Assembly: GCA_948468595.1 (NCBI GenBank)
Contig: CAOKIU010000016.1
Location: 1-38,581, forward strand
Reading direction: 5' to 3'
Source of the DNA: an uncultured Christensenella sp.
GTDB lineage: Bacteria; Bacillota; Clostridia; Christensenellales; UBA1750
DNA length: 38,581 bases
The translations under genes and the position numbers were made by a program. The stretch's first letter is position 1; each line of letters begins with the position of its first letter. The notes under the pieces are model-generated. The model made no database searches. It saw only the letters and a list, made by a program, of their open reading frames with translations, and was not told the origin of the DNA. Below are positions 32,299 through 38,581 of this stretch, piece after piece.

Positions 32299-33339
32299 AT
32301 GAATACGAACAGCCATTCCGAAAGCTATAAGGCGGCGGGCGTGGATGTGACCGCCGGCTACAAGGCCGTAGAGCTGATGAAAGCGCACGTCAAGCGCACG
32401 ATGACGCCCCAGGTGCTGGACTCCATCGGCGGGTTCGGCGGCCTGATGGAGCTCGACCTCACGGGCATTCGCCATCCTGTTTTGGTCAGCGGCACCGACG
32501 GGGTGGGCACCAAGCTCAAGCTCGCCTTTTTAAAGGACAAGCACGATACCATTGGCATTGACTGCGTGGCCATGTGCGTCAACGACGTGCTGTGCGTGGG
32601 CGCCAAGCCCCAGCTCTTCCTGGATTACATCGCCTGCGGCAAGAACGTGCCCGAGCGCATCGCGCAGATTGTCTCCGGCGTTGCGGAGGGCTGTGTGCAG
32701 GCGGGGTGCGCGCTGGTGGGCGGCGAGACCGCCGAAATGCCCGGCTTCTACCCCGAGGACGAGTACGACCTGGCGGGGTTCTGCGTGGGGCTGGTGGACA
32801 AGGAAAAGATCCTGGACAAGCGATGCGTAAAGCCCGGCGACGTCCTTATCGGCCTGGCTTCCTCCGGCGTCCATTCCAACGGCTTTTCGCTGGTGCGCAA
32901 GGTGCTAGGCGTTGGGGAAAGGGACCTGACGGCTTACGACGCGGACCTTGGATGCAGCCTTCTGGACGCGCTGCTCGTGCCCACCAAGATCTACGTCCGC
33001 CCCATCCTCTCCCTGCTTGAGCAGGTGGAGGTCAAGTCCATCTCCCACATCACCGGCGGCGGCTTCTATGAAAACGTGCCGCGCGCGCTGCCCCAGGGCG
33101 TCTCCGCCCGCATTGAGAAGGCGGCCTATCCCGTGCCCCCCATCTTTCAGAAGATCCAGCAGGCGGGCGGCATTCCGGAGCGCGATATGTACAACACCTT
33201 TAACATGGGCATTGGCATGTGCGTCACCGTTGCGGCAGATCAGGCGGATCGAGCGCTTCAGGTGCTCAAGGATGCCGGCGAGACGGCCTGGCGCATCGGC
33301 GAGATCGTCTCGGGCGGCGAGGGTGTGGAGCTATGGTAA
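32299..33339 (+). CDS. purM: AIR synthetase PurM
   Basis: This 346-residue phosphoribosylformylglycinamidine cyclo-ligase closes the imidazole ring using ATP. Family motifs are [16 protein letters not shown] at the N-terminus, [14 protein letters not shown] at about 64-77, [11 protein letters not shown] at about 141-151, and [15 protein letters not shown] near 250-264. The start is ATG 32299 with AAAGGAG upstream, 15 bases after purF. It overlaps purN by seven bases. Confidence 0.96.
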   Translation: MNTNSHSESYKAAGVDVTAGYKAVELMKAHVKRTMTPQVLDSIGGFGGLMELDLTGIRHPVLVSGTDGVGTKLKLAFLKDKHDTIGIDCVAMCVNDVLCVGAKPQLFLDYIACGKNVPERIAQIVSGVAEGCVQAGCALVGGETAEMPGFYPEDEYDLAGFCVGLVDKEKILDKRCVKPGDVLIGLASSGVHSNGFSLVRKVLGVGERDLTAYDADLGCSLLDALLVPTKIYVRPILSLLEQVEVKSISHITGGGFYENVPRALPQGVSARIEKAAYPVPPIFQKIQQAGGIPERDMYNTFNMGIGMCVTVAADQADRALQVLKDAGETAWRIGEIVSGGEGVELW

Positions 33340-33944
33340 GAGTTGCGGTATTGGTCTCCGGCGGCGGCACCAATTTACAGGCGCTGTTGGACGCGCAGGA
33401 TCGGGGCGAATTGGGCGCGGCGCGCATCTCCCTTGTGGTCTCCAATCGCAAGGCGGCCTACGCGCTGGAACGCGCGCGGGCGCACGGCGACATTGAGACG
33501 GCGGTGCTCTCCAAGGTCATGCAGCCCGATCCCGCAAAGTATGACGCGCAGCTAAACGAAATCCTCGTCTCCAGCGGGGCGGATCTGATCGTGCTGGCGG
33601 GCTTCCTGGGCATTTTGGGGGAAAGGGTGCTGGAAACCTATTCGGGCCGCATCCTCAACATTCACCCCGCGCTCATCCCCTCCTTCTGCGGCAAGGGCTT
33701 CTACGGCCTGCATGTGCACGAGGCGGTGCTCAACAGGGGCTGCAAGGTCACAGGCGCCACGGCGCATCTGGTGACCGCGGGCGTGGACGAGGGGCCGATC
33801 CTGCTGCAAAAGGCGGTGGACGTGCTGCCCGGCGACACGCCCGAGGCGCTGCAACGCCGCGTAATGGAGCAGGCGGAGTGGATTCTGCTGCCCAAGGCGG
33901 TAAAACTCATGGCGGAAAAATTGGAAGGCAGGGAGATAAAATGA
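33333..33944 (+). CDS. purN: GAR transformylase PurN
   Basis: This 203-residue enzyme transfers a formyl group from 10-formyl-THF to GAR. The opening [15 protein letters not shown] is the phosphate-binding loop. Catalytic residues are N109 and H111 in [12 protein letters not shown], and D152 in [10 protein letters not shown]. The start ATG 33333 lies inside the purM end (seven-base overlap); its stop overlaps the next gene by four bases (ATGA). Confidence 0.95.
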   Translation: MVRVAVLVSGGGTNLQALLDAQDRGELGAARISLVVSNRKAAYALERARAHGDIETAVLSKVMQPDPAKYDAQLNEILVSSGADLIVLAGFLGILGERVLETYSGRILNIHPALIPSFCGKGFYGLHVHEAVLNRGCKVTGATAHLVTAGVDEGPILLQKAVDVLPGDTPEALQRRVMEQAEWILLPKAVKLMAEKLEGREIK

Positions 33945-34648
33945 AGAATTTAGCGGAAGTTTTGAGCGCCAACACCTATCCCGGCCGCGGCATTGTGTTG
34001 GGCAAGAACGAGGCGGGGACGCATGCGGTCATCGCGTATTTTATCATGGGCCGGTCGGTCAACAGCCGCAACCGCGTCTTTGTGCCCGACGGAGACGGCA
34101 TCCGCACCAAGGCCTTTGACGAGAGCAAGCTGACCGATCCCTCTTTGGTCATCTACGCGCCTGTGCGCGTGCTGGGCGAGAATACCGTTGTCACCAACGG
34201 CGACCAGACCGATACCATCTGGGACGCGCTTGCATCCGGCGGGGATTTCGCCTCCGCGCTGCGCACGCGCTGCTTCGAGCCGGACGGCCCCAACTGGACG
34301 CCCCGCATCAGCGGCCTGGTGCGCGTGGCCGACGGCAACGCGCTGTACAAGCTCTCCATTTTGAAGGCGGGGGATGCCGAAGGCTCCTTCTGCAACCGCT
34401 TTTTCTACGAGTATCCCGATTGCCCGGCGGGCGTGGGCCGGCTGATTCACACCTACCGCTGTGACGGCGCGCCCATCCCCTCCTTTGAGGGCGAACCGCA
34501 GGCCGTCGCGCTCAGCGGCAGCATTGACGAGTTCACCGACGCGACGTGGCAGGGCCTGAACGCGGAAAACAAGGTCTCCCTCTTCGTGCGCTACATCGAT
34601 CTTGCCACCGGCGCCTTTGAGACGCGCATCGTCAACAAAAACAAATAA
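33941..34648 (+). CDS. purO: PurO-like IMP cyclohydrolase
   Basis: This 235-residue protein resembles the archaeal-type PurO/IMP cyclohydrolase family, which has an Ntn-hydrolase-like fold. The opening YPGRGIVLG and the AVIAYFIMGRSVNSRNRVF region (split around residues 29-47) are the features recognised. It would close the second ring (FAICAR to IMP), the job normally done by the N-terminal domain of PurH. Genomic context is decisive: it sits between purN and a gene for only the other half of PurH. The start is ATG 33941, overlapping the purN stop, with GGAGA upstream. The gene symbol is by analogy. Confidence 0.82.
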   Translation: MKNLAEVLSANTYPGRGIVLGKNEAGTHAVIAYFIMGRSVNSRNRVFVPDGDGIRTKAFDESKLTDPSLVIYAPVRVLGENTVVTNGDQTDTIWDALASGGDFASALRTRCFEPDGPNWTPRISGLVRVADGNALYKLSILKAGDAEGSFCNRFFYEYPDCPAGVGRLIHTYRCDGAPIPSFEGEPQAVALSGSIDEFTDATWQGLNAENKVSLFVRYIDLATGAFETRIVNKNK

Positions 34649-34661
34649 GAAGGGTGCAAAG

Positions 34662-35837
34662 ATGAACGAACTGCAATTGAAATACGGCTGCAACCCCAAT
34701 CAGAAGCCCTCGCGCATCTTCATGGAAAACGGCGCCGAGCTGCCGGTTACGGTGCTCAGCGGCCGGCCGGGATACATCAATTTTCTGGACGCCTTCAACG
34801 GCTGGCAGCTGGTAACAGAGCTAAAGAGGGCCACGGGCCTGCCTGCGGCCACCTCCTTTAAGCACGTCTCCCCCGCCGGAGCCGCGGTGGGCAAGCCGCT
34901 GACCGACGTGGAGCGCAAGATCTACTTTGTCGGCTCCCGCCCCCTCTCCCCGCTCGCCTGCGCCTACGCAAGGGCCCGCGGCGCGGACCGCATGTCCTCC
35001 TTTGGGGATTTCATCGCCCTGTCCGACGAATGCGATGAGGATACGGCAAAGCTGATCAGCATGGAGGTATCCGACGGCGTGATCGCGCCGGGCTACTCCG
35101 AGGCGGCGCTGAGCATCCTTCAGGCAAAGCGCAAGGGGAGCTACAACATCATTAAGATCGACCCGGCTTACCGCCCCGCGCCCATTGAGCGCAAGCAGGT
35201 CTACGGCATCACCTTTGAGCAGGGCCGCAATGAGCTGGATATCAACCGCGAAATGTTCCAAAACATCGTGACGCAGAACAAGGAGCTGCCCGAAAGCGCG
35301 GTCATCGATTTGCAGATCGCCATGATTACGCTCAAGTACACGCAGTCCAACTCCGTTTGCTACGTCTACAACGGCCAGGCCATCGGCATCGGGGCCGGGC
35401 AGCAGAGCCGCATCCACTGCACGCGCTTGGCGGGCGGCAAGGCGGACAACTGGTTCCTGCGCCAGCATCCCAAGGTGCTGGGCTTGCAATTCAAGAAGGG
35501 ACTGGGCCGCGCCAACCGCGACAACGCCATCGACGTCTACATCGGCGAGGAGTGGGAGGACGTGCTGGGCGACGACGTTTGGGCCGATACCTTTGAAGTG
35601 CGCCCTGAGCCGCTCACGCGCGAGGAAAAGAAGGAATGGATCGCGCGCTTTACGGGCGTGACGCTGGGGTCCGACGCCTTCTTCCCCTTCGGAGACAACA
35701 TCGAGCGCGCACACAAGAGCGGCGTGAAGTACCTGGCGCAGCCGGGCGGCTCCATCCGCGACGACCAGGTGATCGCCACCTGCGATAAATACGACATGGT
35801 GATGTGCTTTACCGGCATTCGTTTGTTCCACCACTGA
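34662..35837 (+). CDS. purH: Stand-alone AICAR transformylase (PurH C-terminal domain equivalent)
   Basis: This 391-residue AICAR formyltransferase makes FAICAR from AICAR and 10-formyl-THF. Catalytic K67-H68 lie in TSFKHVSPAGAA. DRMSSFGDFIALSD, YTQSNSVCYVYNGQAIGIGAGQQSR (split across about 228-252), DAFFPFGDNIERAHKSGV and the QPGGSIRDDQVI end are all typical. The MGS-like IMP cyclohydrolase domain that forms the first third of bifunctional PurH is absent; the preceding PurO-like gene supplies that activity. The start is ATG 34662 with AGAAGGG upstream, 13 bases after the previous stop. Confidence 0.92.
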   Translation: MNELQLKYGCNPNQKPSRIFMENGAELPVTVLSGRPGYINFLDAFNGWQLVTELKRATGLPAATSFKHVSPAGAAVGKPLTDVERKIYFVGSRPLSPLACAYARARGADRMSSFGDFIALSDECDEDTAKLISMEVSDGVIAPGYSEAALSILQAKRKGSYNIIKIDPAYRPAPIERKQVYGITFEQGRNELDINREMFQNIVTQNKELPESAVIDLQIAMITLKYTQSNSVCYVYNGQAIGIGAGQQSRIHCTRLAGGKADNWFLRQHPKVLGLQFKKGLGRANRDNAIDVYIGEEWEDVLGDDVWADTFEVRPEPLTREEKKEWIARFTGVTLGSDAFFPFGDNIERAHKSGVKYLAQPGGSIRDDQVIATCDKYDMVMCFTGIRLFHH

Positions 35838-36068
35838 TGAGCTCTTGGTCAAACTGCGGGAGCGCACCCGCTCGCGCACAGGGCCCGCGGCCCTGCACAC
35901 TCGGGGTGCACCCAAAATCGGGATCTGCCTGCGGCCGGCACAGCCGGCCTCCGGCATTTTTATGTCAAGGGGGCGCGACGCCCCCCTGACTACCCCCGGG
36001 AAAGCGCCCCCCCCCCCCCGCCCCCGGCCCCGCCCCGCAAAGGGGTGGCTTAAGAAAGCGGCGCATTT
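35838..36068 (+). other. GC-rich hairpin-rich intergenic segment with a C13 tract
   Basis: This 231-base gap is in an operon whose other junctions overlap or are 79 bases or less. It contains a terminator-like hairpin (35927-35960), a second hairpin (35969-35975 with 35979-35985, further extended by TCA/TGA), and a run of 13 C at 36007-36019 followed by more C-rich blocks. No gene with a ribosome site is visible. It may be an inserted intergenic element or a region of assembly error. Confidence 0.6.
35927..35960 (+). terminator. Possible attenuator between AICAR transformylase gene and purD
   Basis: GGCCGGC (35933-35939) pairs with GCCGGCC (35943-35949) around a 3-nt loop, with outer GCC/GGC pairs, followed by a T run (about 35956-35961). 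It would reduce expression of purD and purL relative to upstream genes. Confidence 0.5.
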
Positions 36069-37373
36069 GTGGGGGCAAGGCGTATCCTGGGGAGACTCGT
36101 CAGTGGCGGCGGCGGCAGAGAGCACGCCATCATCCGCAAAATCAAGGAGAGCCCCGACTGCGGCACGGTATACTGCGCGCCGGGCAACGGCGGCATCGCG
36201 TCGGACGCAATTTGCGTGCCCGAGGTCAAGGCAACCGACATTGAGGGCGCGGTCAAGCTCGCGCAGGAGAAAAAAGTGGACTTTGTCATCGTCGCTCCCG
36301 ACGACCCGCTGGTGGCCGGCATGGTGGACGCGATGGAACGCGCGGGCATCCCCGCCTTTGGCCCCAACAAGGCGGCCGCCATCATCGAGGGCAGCAAGGC
36401 GTTTTCCAAGGATCTGATGAAAAAGTACGGCATCCCCACGGCAAAATACGAAATCTTCACCCAAGCGGACCCGGCCATCGCCTATGTCCGGGCGCAGAAT
36501 GAATACCCCACCGTCATCAAGGCGGATGGATTGGCGCTGGGCAAGGGCGTGATCATCGCCAAGGACGAGGCGGAGGCCATCACCGCCATTACTGACATGC
36601 TGGAGGGCAACAAGTTCGGCGCATCCGGCAGCCGCATCGTCATCGAGCAATACTTAAGCGGTCCCGAGGTTTCCGTGCTGGCGCTGACGGACGGCAACAT
36701 CATGCGGCCGCTCGTCTCGGCCATGGATCACAAGCGCGCCCTGGACGGCGACGAGGGCCTCAATACCGGCGGCATGGGCACCATCGCCCCCAATCCGGCT
36801 TTCACCGAGGAAGTCGCGGAAAAGGCGATGCAGCGCATCTTCCTGCCGACGATGCAGGCGATGAACAAGGAGGGCCGCACCTTCCGCGGCTGCCTGTTCT
36901 TTGGCCTGATGGTCGTGGCGGGCGAGCCTTACGTCATCGAATACAACTGCCGCTTCGGCGACCCGGAGGCGCAGGTGGTGCTGCCGCTCCTGGAGGGCGA
37001 TCTGCTCCGGGCCATGGTTGCCACCGCCAAGGGCGAGCTCGCCTCCGTGCCGCTGGGACGCAAGGCGGGCAGCGCTGCGTGCGTGGTGATGGCCAGTGGC
37101 GGCTATCCGGTCGCCTACGAGAGCGGCAAGGAGATTTCCGGTCTGGACGCGCAGGGCCAGGCAAAGGGCGCGACGGTTTACCACGCGGGCACCAAGCAAT
37201 TGGACGGCCGCTTCTACACGGCCGGGGGCCGCGTGCTGGGCGTGACGAACCGGGGAAGCGACCTCAACGACGCGCTGGACCAGGCCTACGCGGCGGTAAA
37301 ATCCATTTCCTTTGAAAAAGCGCATTACCGTCACGACATCGGAAGAAAGGCAGGCGGCAAGTATGGCCATTAA
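36069..37373 (+). CDS. purD: GAR synthetase PurD, abnormal 5' end
   Basis: This enzyme of up to 434 residues joins glycine to phosphoribosylamine using ATP. GGGGREHAI at 13-21, APGNGGIASDA at 37-47, the ATP-grasp region (EYPTVIKADGLALGKGV and EQYLSGPEVSVLAL), and NCRFGDPEAQVVLP are all typical. The start is unclear. GTG 36069 is the only conventional start after the in-frame stop at 36051, has no ribosome site, and gives about six extra residues. Alignment to standard PurD places the start at CTG 36087 (MGRLVSGGGGREHAI if used), preceded by AAGG. Either a non-AUG start, a damaged start or a sequence error is possible. It overlaps purL by eleven bases. Confidence 0.9.
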   Translation: MGARRILGRLVSGGGGREHAIIRKIKESPDCGTVYCAPGNGGIASDAICVPEVKATDIEGAVKLAQEKKVDFVIVAPDDPLVAGMVDAMERAGIPAFGPNKAAAIIEGSKAFSKDLMKKYGIPTAKYEIFTQADPAIAYVRAQNEYPTVIKADGLALGKGVIIAKDEAEAITAITDMLEGNKFGASGSRIVIEQYLSGPEVSVLALTDGNIMRPLVSAMDHKRALDGDEGLNTGGMGTIAPNPAFTEEVAEKAMQRIFLPTMQAMNKEGRTFRGCLFFGLMVVAGEPYVIEYNCRFGDPEAQVVLPLLEGDLLRAMVATAKGELASVPLGRKAGSAACVVMASGGYPVAYESGKEISGLDAQGQAKGATVYHAGTKQLDGRFYTAGGRVLGVTNRGSDLNDALDQAYAAVKSISFEKAHYRHDIGRKAGGKYGH

Positions 37374-38581
37374 TCGAGTCTACGTGGAAAAACGTCCCGA
37401 GCACGCGGTGGAGGCGGGCGCGGTGCTCGCCGATCTGCGCGCGGTGCAGGGCATCGAATCCCTCAAGGGCGTGCGCATCTTCAATCGCTATGACGTCGAG
37501 GGCCTGACGGAGGAAGAGTTCGCCACGGCCGTGCGCAACGTGCTCTCCGAGCCGCAGCTCGACCTCACCTATGAGCACTTGCCCCCCCGCACCAAGGGCG
37601 AGCGCACGCTGGCGGTGGAATACCTGCCCGGTCAGTTTGACCAGCGCGCGGACTCCGCGGCGCAGTGCATTCAGTTTCAGACCTGCAAGGAGCGTCCCAC
37701 CGTGCGCACGGCCAAGGTCTATCTCTTTGACGGAGAAATGACCGATGCGCAGATGGCGGCGGTGAAGCGCGCGCTCATCAACCCCGTGGAGGCGCGCGAG
37801 GCATCCTTGGACCGCCCGGAAACCCTTCAGGCCGACTATGAGATTCCCACCACCGTCCAGGTGCTCTCCGGCTTTAACGCGCTGGACCGGGCAGGGCTAA
37901 AGCAGTTCATTCAGGACTATGGCCTGGCCATGGATGAGGACGACATCGCATTTTGCCAGAATTACTTCAAGAGCGAAGAGGGCCGCGAGCCCACCATCAC
38001 CGAGATCCGCATGATCGACACCTATTGGTCCGATCACTGCCGCCACACCACCTTCTTGACGCAGATCGACAAGGCGGATATCGAATACGAGGCGGTGCGC
38101 GATACCTACGACAAGTATTTGGAGATCCGCTCCACTCTCTATTCCGGCCGCAAGGACAAGCCCATCACGCTGATGGACCTGGCCACCATTGGCGCCAAGG
38201 CGCTCAAAAAAGCGGGCTTGCTGCGCGATCTGGACGAATCCGAGGAGATCAACGCCTGCTCGGTGCGCATCCCGGTGGATGTGGACGGCGAAATCCAGGA
38301 TTGGGTGCTGATGTTCAAGAACGAGACGCACAATCACCCCACCGAGATCGAGCCCTTCGGCGGCGCGGCCACCTGCCTGGGCGGCGCGATCCGCGACCCG
38401 CTCTCCGGCCGCAGCTACGTCTACCAGGCCATGCGCGTCACCGGCGCAGGCGATCCGACGGTTCCCTTTGACAAGACCCGCGAGGGAAAGCTCCCCCAGC
38501 GCAAGCTGACCACCACGGCCGCGGCCGGCTACTCCTCCTACGGCAACCAGATCGGCCTGGCCACGGGCCATGTGGCAGAGG
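37363..38581 (+). CDS. purL: FGAM synthetase PurL, long type (3' truncated by window edge)
   Basis: The first 406 codons of a large FGAM synthase run off the right end. The enzyme converts FGAR, glutamine and ATP to FGAM. MIDTYWSDHCRHTTF (217-231) and FKNETHNHPTEIEPFGGAATCLGG (split around 323-346) are hallmarks. The presence of a PurS-like N-terminal region (RVYVEKRPEHAVEAGAVLADL) indicates the single-chain form, which normally carries its own glutaminase domain at the C-terminus, instead of separate PurS/PurQ. The start is ATG 37363, inside the purD end, with GAAAGG and GGCGG upstream. The last base is one past a complete codon. Confidence 0.94.
   Translation, partial: MAINRVYVEKRPEHAVEAGAVLADLRAVQGIESLKGVRIFNRYDVEGLTEEEFATAVRNVLSEPQLDLTYEHLPPRTKGERTLAVEYLPGQFDQRADSAAQCIQFQTCKERPTVRTAKVYLFDGEMTDAQMAAVKRALINPVEAREASLDRPETLQADYEIPTTVQVLSGFNALDRAGLKQFIQDYGLAMDEDDIAFCQNYFKSEEGREPTITEIRMIDTYWSDHCRHTTFLTQIDKADIEYEAVRDTYDKYLEIRSTLYSGRKDKPITLMDLATIGAKALKKAGLLRDLDESEEINACSVRIPVDVDGEIQDWVLMFKNETHNHPTEIEPFGGAATCLGGAIRDPLSGRSYVYQAMRVTGAGDPTVPFDKTREGKLPQRKLTTTAAAGYSSYGNQIGLATGHVAE

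Noticed and set aside
30823-32475. Minus-strand open frame of 550 codons opposite purF
   Set aside because: Shadow of purF; low-complexity Ala/His/Gly composition typical of antisense of GC-rich genes.
35845-36417. Long open frame across the C13 tract, possible phase-variable fusion to purD
   Set aside because: A tract-length change that joined this frame to purD would still meet the in-frame TAA at 36051-36053, so the tract cannot switch purD on by frame change. The frame has no ribosome site and reads as low-complexity shadow.
34821-36650. Minus-strand open frame of 609 codons opposite the AICAR transformylase and purD genes
   Set aside because: It overlaps two recognisable purine genes and the GC-rich gap; it is a product of GC-rich codon bias and has no family features.

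Overview
The window looks like chromosomal DNA of a GC-rich, endospore-forming member of the Bacillota (class Clostridia or a close relative). The evidence is a complete spoIIE, Gram-positive style lipoproteins, strong GGAGG ribosome sites, consensus housekeeping promoters, a divergent purB / purE purine locus, and two ferredoxin-type or flavin redox enzymes typical of anaerobes. No rRNA, tRNA, CRISPR array, transposase, integrase or phage gene was seen.

Layout. 1-98 is the AT-rich tail of an unidentified gene. 164-1536 is a leftward unit of an acidic zinc-ribbon protein and a calcineurin-like phosphoesterase. 1698-2585 holds a promoter, a leader with its own terminator, and an RsmC-like methyltransferase. 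2593-6913 runs leftward: cyclophilin, a GH4 glycosidase and spoIIE. 7120-11685 is a spermidine/putrescine uptake operon headed by an XRE-cupin regulator (potABCD). 11709-12908 pairs a six-cysteine mini-protein with a radical SAM enzyme. 12910-15047 has metY and an FMN-dependent (possibly iron-sulfur) flavoprotein. 15205-17241 is leftward: an XRE regulator, an unknown protein and an aldo/keto reductase with two ferredoxin-like cysteine clusters. 17386-18345 is a GNAT enzyme.

18413-24795 reads as one catabolic/uptake locus: SDR dehydrogenase, creatininase-family amidohydrolase, aldo/keto reductase, an amidohydrolase-fold protein that has lost its metal ligands, then a polar amino-acid type ABC importer (lipoprotein, permease, ATPase). 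It is followed by a patatin-like lipase and an apiosidase-like glycosidase.

27271-38581 is the de novo purine region. purB (followed by a GNAT gene) is transcribed leftward. purE-purC-purF-purM-purN-(PurO-like IMP cyclohydrolase)-(AICAR transformylase)-purD-purL is transcribed rightward. A PurR-box-like palindrome lies between the two divergent promoters. The usual bifunctional PurH is replaced by two separate genes. Between the AICAR transformylase gene and purD the compact operon is interrupted by a GC-rich, hairpin-rich segment with a run of 13 C that also abuts an abnormal purD start. purL runs off the right end.

The most notable items are the metal-ligand-free amidohydrolase inside the creatininase operon, the Cys-rich peptide next to an unclassified radical SAM enzyme, the interrupted purD 5' end, and several palindromic operator candidates.
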